A DNA stretch of 64,000 nucleotides from Ruminococcus flavefaciens. GTDB taxonomy: Bacteria; Bacillota; Clostridia; Oscillospirales; Ruminococcaceae. Below, piece by piece: positions 1-7,449 of this stretch. Positions within the stretch are counted from its first letter, which is position 1; every line of letters begins with the position of its first letter. Both the position numbers and the translations under genes were made by a program. Under the pieces are notes generated by a model. That model made no database searches. It was given only the letters and a program-made list of their open reading frames with translations, and was not told the DNA's origin. The DNA lies in contig JAMPGO010000004.1 in NCBI GenBank assembly GCA_023663905.1, forward strand, positions 1 to 64,000. The letters run 5' to 3'.

Positions 1-1
1 A

Positions 2-571
2 GAGAAAGCATCCTTGATTCTGATTCAGGCGAATGGTGTTACCCGTCAGTTTTGGCATGGTATTACAGATAAGAAGATTTCTGAATATCCCATGAAAGAG
101 GACTATATACCGGAGAAAATAGACATTGGAACAAAGGAAAATTCTTATTTGAAAGACTTCGGTTCTACGGCGCTTAGAATTATGCGAATCAGAGAAAATC
201 GGAGTACACATGAAGTGCCTGACTATTACACAGAGCAAAAAGAAACAGGGGAACATATTTCATCCAGCGGTATCTATCAACATAAAAAAGTATTCTGGGC
301 ATTGGAAAGCCGTCCGAACAACAAAGAATATAAATACAGCTATCTGCGGTCAAAATTTGAGAATCCCACATGGGGATTTGATGAATGCGGGCTAGTAGAG
401 TTCTTTCCGATTCAGCTTCAGCAAGGTGATTTGGCATCGCAATGGGTTGTATTTTCAAACTATCTTCGGGAAGTCATGCCTGAAGCAAATCGTCAGGCAG
501 TCCGACTACCTGCCCCGCTTCATTTTGCGGAATTAATGAAAGAATATTTGTTGCTTACTTCACATAAATAA
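2..571 (+). CDS. C-terminal end of a probable pPIWI_RE protein (RNaseH-like module), partial
   Basis: The reading frame is open to the left edge (codons for E-K-A-S precede a TTG at 14), so this is the tail of a larger protein and the TTG is not its start. About 189 residues are visible. The order of signals fits the C-terminal RNaseH-like module of prokaryotic PIWI proteins with conserved R and E (pPIWI_RE, DUF3893): a hydrophobic strand ending in N-G-V-T-R, then R-I-R-E-N, a Gly-rich G-I-Y turn, a Phe-Trp strand, and an L-P-A-P-L-H-F-A helix start near the end. Family knowledge: pPIWI_RE genes normally sit with a DinG-like helicase and a restriction-endonuclease-fold gene in a proposed anti-plasmid/phage locus. 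Those partners would be upstream, outside the window. The call comes from remembered family motifs without a search. Confidence 0.62.
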   Translation, partial: EKASLILIQANGVTRQFWHGITDKKISEYPMKEDYIPEKIDIGTKENSYLKDFGSTALRIMRIRENRSTHEVPDYYTEQKETGEHISSSGIYQHKKVFWALESRPNNKEYKYSYLRSKFENPTWGFDECGLVEFFPIQLQQGDLASQWVVFSNYLREVMPEANRQAVRLPAPLHFAELMKEYLLLTSHK

Positions 572-710
572 TTAAATATAACAGTGGATTTTAACTGTGG
601 CATTTGGTGCGATTTGAAAATTTCCTACTCCACACTTTCATTGGATTGAGTGCGTGGTTTTGATGTCGAGGGTAGAAAAGCAGATATAAGAAAAGTGCTG
701 ATTAAATCAG

Positions 711-745
711 AAAACCGCCTGTGAAAATATCACAGACGGTTTTTG
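711..745. terminator. Bidirectional terminator between the pPIWI_RE end and the minus-strand DUF6483 gene
   Basis: An imperfect 12-bp stem (713-724 with 730-741, one mismatch, 5-nt loop) is followed by a T run on the plus strand and preceded by an A run, so it can end transcription from either side. It lies 142 bp after the plus-strand stop and just past the minus-strand stop at 747. The rest of 572-710 holds no ORF I can support. Confidence 0.7.
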
Positions 746-746
746 T

Positions 747-1124
747 TTAACTGAAGAATATGTCAGCCATAGTTTCCAGACCGTATTCTGAAAGCAGGTA
801 CTTTATACCGTTTTCGATACTGTCACGGCTGAAGCCGTTGGTTTCAAGATAATCGTCATCTTTTTCGTTAAGGTACGAGTAGAATACTATTCCGATTAAG
901 AGATTATCCATTGTTTCGTTTTTTACCAGCTCAGACAGTTCACTCACAGCTTCGGCGATATTTCCGTAATCAGCCTTGCGTAACAGATTTCCGGCAGTTT
1001 CCTTTGCTTCCGTGTTCTGGATTAACGATAATGACGGAGTTTCATCATCAACATTAAACAATACTCTGACTAATATTTTTATCATCTGATGAATCTGGCG
1101 CATAATATAATCCTGTTCAAACAT
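747..1124 (-). CDS. DUF6483-like small cytoplasmic protein
   Basis: This 125-residue protein is preceded by a strong AAGGAGG site. It starts MFEQDYIMRQI and is predicted all-helical, with a hydrophobic N-terminal helix and an acidic middle. This opening is what I remember from the DUF6483 family of Firmicutes, which has no known function. It is likely cotranscribed with the small gene upstream (1165-1368), since no separate promoter is visible in the 40-nt gap. There are no catalytic motifs, no signal peptide and no clear membrane segment. The existence of the gene is well supported by ribosome binding site, length and terminator; the family name is less certain. Confidence 0.75.
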   Translation of the reverse strand: MFEQDYIMRQIHQMIKILVRVLFNVDDETPSLSLIQNTEAKETAGNLLRKADYGNIAEAVSELSELVKNETMDNLLIGIVFYSYLNEKDDDYLETNGFSRDSIENGIKYLLSEYGLETMADIFFS

Positions 1125-1164
1125 TGAAATCCTCCTTTTTGCAAAGAATGTTTGCAGAAAGGAA

Positions 1165-1368
1165 TCAATTATTCATTCTCACTTTATAATCCACAATCGT
1201 ATTTATTTTCTGATTGAAATTCAGGGTATTTTCATAAAGGCAGAATATATTTTTAACAGGAATATAAACAAACAGTTTTTCGGCTGAAATCACTATTAGG
1301 CGCACACAAAGAATAACAGGCAGTAACAGCCATTTCAGGAACATACTTTTTACACATATTTTATTCAT
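1165..1368 (-). CDS. Small hypothetical protein with an N-terminal hydrophobic segment
   Basis: About 67 residues from the ATG at 1368, chosen because an AGGTGA site lies 6 nt upstream; the frame also has GTG and ATG further up (1377, 1374), but these fall inside that site. Residues about 8-30 form a hydrophobic stretch, possibly one membrane helix, followed by a polar tail. A well-formed minus-strand promoter lies directly upstream, which is the main reason to believe the gene. I do not recognise it. It would form a two-gene transcript with the DUF6483 gene. Confidence 0.4.
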   Translation of the reverse strand: MNKICVKSMFLKWLLLPVILCVRLIVISAEKLFVYIPVKNIFCLYENTLNFNQKINTIVDYKVRMNN

Positions 1369-1398
1369 AAGCATCACCTGTTGAATTTATTGCTTATT

Positions 1399-1427
1399 AT
1401 TATATCATAACATTCTGCAAAAGTCAA
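1399..1427 (-). promoter_or_regulatory. Sigma-A-type promoter for the 1368-747 transcript
   Basis: Read on the minus strand: TTGACT (1427-1422), 17-nt spacer, TATAAT (1404-1399). It lies 31 bp before the ATG at 1368 and points toward the two small minus-strand genes. Confidence 0.75.
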
Positions 1428-1504
1428 GCGATAAATCTGATTTAATATAGTTGAATACAACAAAAAAATTCGGAAATAATAATTATGATTTTTCATCCAG
1501 GCTA

Positions 1505-1533
1505 TTGACAAACGAAAAAAAATATGATATACT
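1505..1533 (+). promoter_or_regulatory. Promoter of the copy 1 rfbA operon
   Basis: TTGACA (1505-1510), 17-nt spacer, TATACT (1528-1533). The 118-nt leader to the rfbA ATG is purine rich and ends in a GGAGG site (1640-1644). It contains very short overlapping frames (for example an 11-codon one from 1571), which may be leader peptides or chance. The only differences between the two repeat copies inside the repeat are two bases immediately upstream of the -35 box. Confidence 0.85.
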
Positions 1534-1651
1534 TTTAACGAGCAAGCATAGCTGAAAATAGGAAAAAAGAATGGAGACAGAGAGAATTGAGGAAAGAAAA
1601 AGATGAAAAAATAACAGTTATTGCGGGAACGCAAATACTGGAGGTAATAAT

Positions 1652-2533
1652 ATGAAGGGAATAATACTGGCAGGCGGAGCCGGGACGAGGCTGTATCCGT
1701 CCACAATAGCGGTAAGCAAGCAGATGCTGCCGATTTTTGATAAACCACTGATATACTATCCGCTGTCAATGCTGCTTCTGGCGAAAATCAGGGAAATACT
1801 GATAATCTCGACGCCGAGGGACATCGAAGGATTCAGGCAGTTATTGGGAGACGGTTCGGAAATAGGAGTGCATTTCGAGTACGCTGTGCAGGAGACACCG
1901 AGAGGACTTGCGGACGCATTTATAATCGGCGAGGAGTTCATCGGGGACGACAGCGTGTGCCTGGTTTTGGGCGACAACGTATTTTACGGAGCGGCGATGT
2001 CGGATATACTCGAGCAGGCGAAGGAGACGATAAAGGACGGCGGAGCGGCAATTTTCGGGTGTTTTATGAAAAATCCGCAGGAGTTCGGAGTGGTGGAGTT
2101 TGATTCCGAAAAGAAGGTGATTTCGATTGAGGAAAAGCCGAAAAAGCCGAAGTCGAACTACGCAGTGCCGGGACTTTATTTTTACGACAACAACGTTGTT
2201 GAAATCGCAAAGAATGTGAAGCCGTCGGCGAGGGGCGAAATCGAGATTTCGTCGATAAATACGGCATATCTCGAGCAGGGCAGGCTTCACGTAACGCTTA
2301 TGGGAAGAGGCGTGACGTGGTTTGACACAGGCTCGCCGAAAGGGATGTACAAGGCGAGCGGATTTGTTAAAACATTGCAGGAAATGCAGGGATTCTACAT
2401 TTCGTGCATAGAAGAAATCGCCTGGCGCAAGGGATTTATAGACGACGAACAGCTCAGAAAATGCGGCGAAAAGCTGAAAAATACTGAATACGGCAAATAT
2501 CTGCTGTCACTGCTGAACAGCGAGGAGGAGTAA
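1652..2533 (+). CDS. rfbA: Glucose-1-phosphate thymidylyltransferase (copy 1)
   Basis: RmlA/RfbA makes dTDP-glucose from dTTP and glucose-1-phosphate, the first step of dTDP-deoxysugar synthesis in the cytosol. The 293 residues match the usual length. The nucleotide-binding signature AGGAGTRLYP is at residues 7-16, followed by the SKQMLPIFDKP segment with the catalytic-region lysine near residue 23, and later LGDNVFYG, EEKP and the Trp-Phe-Asp-Thr-Gly sugar-binding motif. The start has a GGAGG site 7 nt upstream. rfbB follows after a 2-nt gap and uses a ribosome site inside the end of this gene, so the two are translationally coupled. The protein is identical to copy 2 at 27147. Confidence 0.96.
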   Translation: MKGIILAGGAGTRLYPSTIAVSKQMLPIFDKPLIYYPLSMLLLAKIREILIISTPRDIEGFRQLLGDGSEIGVHFEYAVQETPRGLADAFIIGEEFIGDDSVCLVLGDNVFYGAAMSDILEQAKETIKDGGAAIFGCFMKNPQEFGVVEFDSEKKVISIEEKPKKPKSNYAVPGLYFYDNNVVEIAKNVKPSARGEIEISSINTAYLEQGRLHVTLMGRGVTWFDTGSPKGMYKASGFVKTLQEMQGFYISCIEEIAWRKGFIDDEQLRKCGEKLKNTEYGKYLLSLLNSEEE

Positions 2534-2535
2534 AC

Positions 2536-3564
2536 TTGACGATTTTTGTAACAGGCGGTGCGGGATTCATCGGCGGAAATTTCGTACATTATATGCTCGG
2601 AAAATACCCGAATTACCGCATAGTGTGCCTTGACAAGCTGACGTATGCGGGAAATCTGTCAACGCTGGAGCCTGTGATGAGCAATGCGAATTTCAGGTTC
2701 GTTAAGATAGATATATGCGACAGAACGGCTATTTATAGCCTTTTTGAGGAGGAAAAGCCCGATATTGTCGTGAATTTTGCGGCGGAATCACACGTTGACC
2801 GCTCGATTGAGAACCCCGAAATTTTTCTCCAAACAAACATTCTCGGAACGCAGGTACTTATGGATGCCTGCCGAAAATTCGGGATAAAAAGGTATCATCA
2901 GGTATCGACGGACGAGGTTTACGGCGACCTTCCGCTTGACCGCCCTGACCTTTTCTTCACGGAGGAGACTCCGATTCACACGTCGAGTCCCTACAGTTCG
3001 TCGAAAGCTGGTGCAGACCTGCTTGTGCAGGCATACCACAGGACTTATGGGCTTCCCGTGACGATTTCGAGGTGTTCGAATAACTACGGACCGTACCATT
3101 TTCCCGAGAAGCTGATTCCGCTGATGATTGCGAATGCGCTTGCGGACAAGTCTCTTCCTGTTTATGGCGACGGTCTGAATGTGCGTGACTGGCTGTATGT
3201 TGAGGACCACTGCCGTGCGATAGACCTGATAATCCACGAGGGAAAAATCGGCGAAGTGTACAATGTTGGCGGACATAATGAGATGAAAAATATCGAAATT
3301 GTCAAATTAATCTGCAAGCACCTCGGCAAGCCCGAGAGCCTGATTACGCACGTTGAGGACCGAAAAGGTCACGATATGAGGTACGCAATCGACCCGACGA
3401 AGATTCACAGCGAGCTTGGCTGGCTTCCCGAAACGAAGTTCGAGGACGGCATAAAAAAGACGATTCAGTGGTATCTGGACAACAAATCCTGGTGGGAGGA
3501 GATTATTTCCGGAGAGTACCAGAATTATTACGAAAAAATGTACGGAGGCAGGGAAATTCTCTGA
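2536..3564 (+). CDS. rfbB: dTDP-glucose 4,6-dehydratase (copy 1)
   Basis: RmlB/RfbB converts dTDP-glucose to dTDP-4-keto-6-deoxyglucose. It is an extended SDR of 342 residues: NAD-binding TGGAGFIG at 6-13, the Thr125-Asp126-Glu127 triad of RmlB in STDEVYG, and the catalytic Tyr153-xxx-Lys157 pair. Translation starts at TTG 2536, placed by the GAGGAGGAG site that overlaps the rfbA stop; no ATG fits this spacing. tmk follows with 1 nt between. No rfbC or rfbD is present, so the pathway here should not continue to dTDP-rhamnose but branch at the 4-keto intermediate to the aminotransferase two genes downstream. Confidence 0.96.
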   Translation: MTIFVTGGAGFIGGNFVHYMLGKYPNYRIVCLDKLTYAGNLSTLEPVMSNANFRFVKIDICDRTAIYSLFEEEKPDIVVNFAAESHVDRSIENPEIFLQTNILGTQVLMDACRKFGIKRYHQVSTDEVYGDLPLDRPDLFFTEETPIHTSSPYSSSKAGADLLVQAYHRTYGLPVTISRCSNNYGPYHFPEKLIPLMIANALADKSLPVYGDGLNVRDWLYVEDHCRAIDLIIHEGKIGEVYNVGGHNEMKNIEIVKLICKHLGKPESLITHVEDRKGHDMRYAIDPTKIHSELGWLPETKFEDGIKKTIQWYLDNKSWWEEIISGEYQNYYEKMYGGREIL

Positions 3565-3565
3565 A

Positions 3566-4237
3566 ATGAGCGGAAAATTAATTGTTATCGAAGGACTTGA
3601 CGGAAGCGGAAAGGCGACGCAGGCACAGAGATTGTATGAATATTTAAAAAATGTTTGTGCAAATGTCACAAAAGTTTCGTTTCCCGATTACGAAAGCAAC
3701 TCATCGGCACTTGTTAAGATGTATCTTGCGGGCGAGTTCGGCACGGAGGCTGATTCCGTGAATCCGTATGCCGCCTCGAGTTTCTATGCGGTTGACCGTT
3801 TTGCGAGCTACACGAAGAACTGGAAAGATTTTTACTGCAACGGCGGAATTGTAATATCCGACAGATATACCACCTCAAATGCGGTGCATCAATGTGCAAA
3901 ACTGCCAAAAGAAGAGTGGGACGGATTTATAAAATGGCTGTTCGATTACGAGTACAGGCTTCTCGGGATTCCCGAGCCGTACAGGACGATATATCTGCGT
4001 GTTGACCCCGAAATGAGCCAGGAATTGATGACGAAGCGTTATGAGGGCAACGAATCGAAAAAAGACATTCACGAGGCAGATGTCGATTATCTCAGGCGCT
4101 CACGTCAGGCTGCGGACTACTGTGCCGCTGCGCTCGGCTGGAACGTCGTGGAGTGCGTAAAGGACGGAAAAATGCGTGAAATCGGCGATATTTCGGCGGA
4201 AATCCTGCGCATAGTGTCGGAAGGGGAAATGGAATGA
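3566..4237 (+). CDS. tmk: Thymidylate kinase-like protein (copy 1)
   Basis: Phosphorylates dTMP to dTDP with ATP. The 223 residues have the P-loop GLDGSGKAT at 10-18, the DR pair of the dTMP site at 99-100 followed by YTTSNAVHQ, and an Arg-rich lid region near 145-170 (DVDYLRRSR). It overlaps the next start by 4 nt (ATGA), so all four genes of the unit are coupled. A Tmk inside a dTDP-sugar operon may supply thymidine nucleotides for RfbA; whether it is the only tmk of the cell cannot be seen here. The Asp in the P-loop fits a dTMP kinase better than other NMP kinases. Confidence 0.88.
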   Translation: MSGKLIVIEGLDGSGKATQAQRLYEYLKNVCANVTKVSFPDYESNSSALVKMYLAGEFGTEADSVNPYAASSFYAVDRFASYTKNWKDFYCNGGIVISDRYTTSNAVHQCAKLPKEEWDGFIKWLFDYEYRLLGIPEPYRTIYLRVDPEMSQELMTKRYEGNESKKDIHEADVDYLRRSRQAADYCAAALGWNVVECVKDGKMREIGDISAEILRIVSEGEME

Positions 4238-5340
4238 GCATTTTTGTTACAAGGTCGTCAATGCCCGATTACGAGGAGTACATAGAGGAAATCAAGCCGA
4301 TTTTCGAGAGCCGTCACCTCACGAATATGGGACCGATTTACAAGAAGCTCCAGCACGGCTTGATTGATTATCTCGGTGTTCCGCAGCTGTCGATGTTCGT
4401 GAACGGACATCTTGCGCTCGAGACCGTGTTTCAGGCTATGGGACTGAAAAACAGCGGCGGTGAAGTTATCACCACGCCGTTCACGTTCGTCTCAACGGTT
4501 CACGCAATTTCTAGGAACGGTCTGAAGCCTGTTTTCTGCGATATAAAGCCAAATGACTTCACTATTGACCCTGAAAAGATAGAGGCGCTGATTACCGAAA
4601 AAACGGTTGCGATTGTGCCTGTCCACGTTTACGGTTCAGTCTGTGATGTTGAAAAGATTGGTGAAATTGCACAAAAGCACGGACTTAAGGTTATATACGA
4701 CGCTGCGCACGCATTCGGAGTGCAGTACAAGGGCAGGGGAATCGGCTGTTACGGCGATGCATCGATGTTTTCGTTCCACGCAACGAAGGTGTTCCACACG
4801 ATTGAGGGCGGAGCGGTTGCGTTCAGCGACGAGGCAATCCGTGAGAATATGCACAGCCTGAAAAATTTCGGAATCAAGTCCGAGGATGTGGTTGACGAAA
4901 TCGGCGGAAACGCTAAAATGGACGAGTTCCGTGCGGCTATGGGTATCTGCAATCTCAGGCATATCGGCGAATACATCGAATCCCGTGGGGTCGCATTTAA
5001 AAGGTACAACGAACGGCTTGCGGACGTGAAGGGTATCAGGCTTATGGCTGAACAGAAGGACGTTGTGCCGAATTATGCCTATTATCCCGTTATTTTCGAC
5101 GAAAATGAGTTCGGCGAATCCCGAGACAGCGTGTACGAGCGACTTAAATCGCACGATATTTTTGCAAGAAAGTATTTCTACCCGGCAGTGAACGAGATGG
5201 ATTGCTACAAGATTAACAATCCCGAATCTACTCCGATTGCTGCCGAAATCTCACGCAAAGTCCTTACTCTGCCTATGTACTCGGATTTGTCCGTTGGCGA
5301 TGTTGACCGTATTTGCGACATTATTCTTAAAAAAGCTTAA
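4234..5340 (+). CDS. DegT/DnrJ/EryC1 aminotransferase, VioA-like dTDP-4-keto-6-deoxyhexose transaminase (copy 1)
   Basis: A PLP-dependent sugar aminotransferase of 368 residues. The Schiff-base lysine is Lys185 in SFHATKVFHT, the PLP-ring aspartate is Asp156 in YDAAHA, and the N-terminal half has the usual Asn-Gly substrate loop. With RfbA and RfbB upstream, the expected product is a dTDP-4-amino-4,6-dideoxyhexose (dTDP-viosamine type); 3-amino regiochemistry would normally need a keto-isomerase, which is absent. This is inference from the family and neighbours. This copy ends Lys-Lys-Ala, while copy 2 ends Lys-Lys-Ile-Gln; the identity between the copies stops 12 nt before the stop codon. 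The next gene begins 19 nt downstream. Confidence 0.9.
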   Translation: MSIFVTRSSMPDYEEYIEEIKPIFESRHLTNMGPIYKKLQHGLIDYLGVPQLSMFVNGHLALETVFQAMGLKNSGGEVITTPFTFVSTVHAISRNGLKPVFCDIKPNDFTIDPEKIEALITEKTVAIVPVHVYGSVCDVEKIGEIAQKHGLKVIYDAAHAFGVQYKGRGIGCYGDASMFSFHATKVFHTIEGGAVAFSDEAIRENMHSLKNFGIKSEDVVDEIGGNAKMDEFRAAMGICNLRHIGEYIESRGVAFKRYNERLADVKGIRLMAEQKDVVPNYAYYPVIFDENEFGESRDSVYERLKSHDIFARKYFYPAVNEMDCYKINNPESTPIAAEISRKVLTLPMYSDLSVGDVDRICDIILKKA

Positions 5341-5359
5341 TATATAAGGAGTTGTTGAA

Positions 5360-5593
5360 ATGAATCCATTTGGAATGTTGAAAATCAAGCCTCTTTTTGA
5401 GACTTTTTGTCAGGACCACCCGAAAATTCTGATGTTTTTCGTTGCGGTTGCAGGCGCTATTGATAAGGACAGCGTTCTTGAAATTTCGCTGAAAACTTCA
5501 AAAGGGCAGACGATGAAAACAAATATTCTTGTGAATGACAACGACGTTGCACTTTTTGATGAAATGAAGAAAATGATTGCAAAAGGGAAATAA
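5360..5593 (+). CDS. Small conserved-looking protein of unknown function
   Basis: 77 residues preceded by AAGGAG at good spacing. It has a hydrophobic central stretch (about 23-36) and a charged end. It lies 19 nt after copy 1 of the aminotransferase and just before a strong terminator, so it is the last gene of that transcript. It has no counterpart after copy 2. I do not recognise a domain; the length and pattern do not suggest a membrane protein or DNA-binding protein. Confidence 0.6.
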   Translation: MNPFGMLKIKPLFETFCQDHPKILMFFVAVAGAIDKDSVLEISLKTSKGQTMKTNILVNDNDVALFDEMKKMIAKGK

Positions 5594-5599
5594 TCTGAA

Positions 5600-5631
5600 A
5601 TCAGCGTATAATACATACGCTGATTTTTTTT
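5600..5631 (+). terminator. Rho-independent terminator of the copy 1 operon
   Basis: A perfect 10-bp stem (5600-5609 with 5615-5624), 5-nt loop, then eight T. It separates the rfbA copy 1 operon from csoR. Confidence 0.9.
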
Positions 5632-5653
5632 GCGGATTTTTTCTGAAAAGCAC

Positions 5654-5713
5654 TTGACAAATACTCCATAGGGATATATAATATTATATGTAATAAATAC
5701 TCCACAGGGGTAT
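5654..5713 (+). promoter_or_regulatory. csoR promoter with two CsoR-operator-like sites
   Basis: Promoter: TTGACA (5654-5659), 17-nt spacer, TATAAT (5677-5682). Two related 17-bp imperfect palindromes of the form ATACTCC-N3-GGGRTAT lie at 5661-5677 (filling the spacer) and 5697-5713 (between the -10 box and the start). G-tract-flanked sites of this type are the known CsoR operator style. The first would block RNA polymerase directly when bound, and copper would release it. The operator assignment is inference from sequence form and from the csoR gene 17 bp downstream. Confidence 0.8.
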
Positions 5714-5729
5714 ATGGAGGTGCTGGATA

Positions 5730-6035
5730 ATGGATGATTCAGAGAAGTGCTGTTGCCATTTCAAAAATACGCCGAGAAGCGAGGAGACTTCCCGACAGCT
5801 CAGAAACCGTATTAACCGCATAACGGGTCAGCTGAACGGCATTCAGAAAATGCTTGACGAGAACAGATACTGCGGTGACATCCTCAACCAGATTGCGGCG
5901 GTTGAAAGTGCGTTGCAGAGCGTGGGATATATTATTCTCGAGGAACATATGCAGACCTGCGTGATTGAGGAGATAAAAAACGGCAATACTGATATTGTGA
6001 CTGAAGCGGTTGAGCTTATGAAAAAATTGAAATAG
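5730..6035 (+). CDS. csoR: Copper-sensing transcriptional repressor CsoR
   Basis: A 101-residue all-helical repressor of the CsoR/RcnR family. The Cu(I) ligand set is complete: Cys48, His73 and Cys77, in the family positions (NRYCGDIL and EEHMQTCV). The DNA-facing RNRINRITGQ segment is at 25-34. The N-terminus carries an extra Cys-Cys-Cys-His cluster at 7-10, which could also bind metal. The GGAGG site is 5' of an ATG at 5730. Two operator-like sites in its own promoter point to autoregulation. The expected partner, copA, lies 1.7 kb downstream on the same strand, split from it by an IS110 element. Confidence 0.95.
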   Translation: MDDSEKCCCHFKNTPRSEETSRQLRNRINRITGQLNGIQKMLDENRYCGDILNQIAAVESALQSVGYIILEEHMQTCVIEEIKNGNTDIVTEAVELMKKLK

Positions 6036-6158
6036 TCCAGCTAAGAAAAGTCAATAGGCAGAAAGTTAAATTCACAAAAAGTTCACAATTGGCGATAAAG
6101 TATAGCAAAGCAGACCTTCACGATAAGATGAAAGTCTGAAAAGCTATGTAATGACAGC

Positions 6159-7447
6159 TCAGACAGCAGAAAAATGATTCAGGTGGTAAGAAAAATTATG
6201 TTGTTCAGGAGGGATAATTTCAAAATGTTTGTTATCTCTGAGAACGGCAAAAATTATGTTACAGAGCTTGTGAATAACGGCAGATAAGGCAATCATCTTA
6301 GGCTTTGAAAGACACTTCTTGTCGTAATATTTACGCAATACGTGATTTTTGGGAGAACCGTCACGTTTAAGTCCGATATTGTTGAGAGCCATCATATGAA
6401 AAACTCTTCTTGCAAGTTTTGAACCTCTTTTAGACAGCTTGACATTCGTAGCGCTGAACTTTCCTGATTGTTTCACAGCAGGGTCAAGACCCAGATAGGC
6501 ATAGAGCTTTTTAGGCGAAGAAAATACGCTGAAATCACCAATCTCGCACATCAGAGTGACAGCGGAAAGAAATCCGCAGCCTTTAATTGTTTCAAGCAGT
6601 CTGACCTGTTTAACAAACGCTTCATCAGAATTAGAATCAACGATGTTTTGGATTGAATCCATAATGCTGTCAGTGGCGTTATCATAAGTTTTGATTAATG
6701 ATATATACAGCCTGATAAGCTCAGCATCACTTGGCAGAGAATAACCGAATACTTTCGAAGAATTTGCAGCGGCAAGCAATTTCTCATATTGTTTTTCAGC
6801 ATAAGTTTCACCGAAGCGTGCGTTTTTTCTGATGAGCTTAATAACGCTTGATTTTCTTGCCGAAAGAAAAGAATCGGGCGATGGATATTTGTATAAAAGA
6901 GCGAGGGAGGTGTTTATTGTGATTTTAGAAAAAACGCTGAGATATTCGGGAAAAGAAACTTTGAGAACTGCGGTAAGCTTAGTAACATAAGCTGTTCTTT
7001 TATCTTTTAAACGATAATATTCTCTGACAAGATTTCTGATGTTCAGAACGAAGTCAGACGGCATAACAGAAGTTTTTAAGTCAGGCTTTAAAGCAATTAA
7101 AGCCAGCTTTTTGAATCAAATTTATCATTATGCACTTTACGAATGTTCAAATTTGTGCTATTATTAGTAATGATAGGATTAATGACAGCAACATTGAATT
7201 CCTTATCACGAAGATAGCAGAAGAGTGGGTAGTGATAAACTCCCGTAGATTCGAGAAAGATGCGAGCTTTCAAAGAATTTGATTCTTCTGCTTCTTTTAT
7301 TTTTGAAACAGCAGCTTCAAGAGAGTTCAGATTCGAGTGGGTAATTTTAAAGGGCTTACCCACAAAAGTCTGGTTCGGCAGAGCGATGGACATAAAGCTG
7401 AAATCAGCTCCAACATCTATGCCGACAGAAATATACAAATCAGTCAT
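6159..7447 (-). pseudogene. IS110-family transposase, broken by a frameshift
   Basis: The N-terminal part (from ATG 7447, AAAGGAG 7 nt upstream) has the DEDD RuvC-like start, with the first Asp in SVGIDVG and the Glu in FLESTGVYHYP, then runs out of frame near 7112-7117 after V-H-N-D-K. The rest resumes in another frame (F-K-K-L-A-L-I-A-L-K-P-D upstream of 7064) and carries the Transposase_20 domain with the conserved Ser region A-V-K-Q-S-G-K. Joined, the two would make about 420 residues, normal for the family. A single indel explains the break, so the element is probably recently inactivated; programmed frameshifting is not usual for IS110. Confidence 0.88.
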
Positions 7448-7449
7448 AA

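Larger units (their letters stand above)
1473..5327 (+). repeat. Direct repeat, copy 1 (3.86 kb): promoter, rfbA, rfbB, tmk and most of an aminotransferase gene
   Basis: This stretch recurs at 26968-30822 with a constant offset of 25495. I see two mismatches at 1500-1501, just before the -35 box, and none elsewhere in the parts I compared; all four encoded proteins are identical up to the last residues of the aminotransferase. To the left of 1473 the copies differ. To the right, both still encode Ile-Ile-Leu-Lys-Lys but with different codons (CTT AAA AAA against CTA AAG AAA) before diverging to Ala-stop and Ile-Gln-stop. No transposase, terminal inverted repeat or target duplication borders the copy. 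Confidence 0.97.

Noticed and set aside
1534-1651. JUMPstart/ops element or riboswitch in the rfbA leader
   Set aside because: No GGCGGTAG-like core and no stable conserved-looking fold; the leader is purine rich with only weak hairpins.
1374-1769. Minus-strand ORF across the rfbA promoter and start (also 26770-27264)
   Set aside because: It overlaps a clear promoter, leader and coding start on the other strand and has the composition of a shadow frame.
1473-5327. Composite transposon or other mobile element explaining the 3.86 kb repeat
   Set aside because: No insertion sequence, inverted terminal repeat, target duplication, integrase or tRNA lies at either border; the IS110 element is downstream of copy 1 only and separated from it by csoR.
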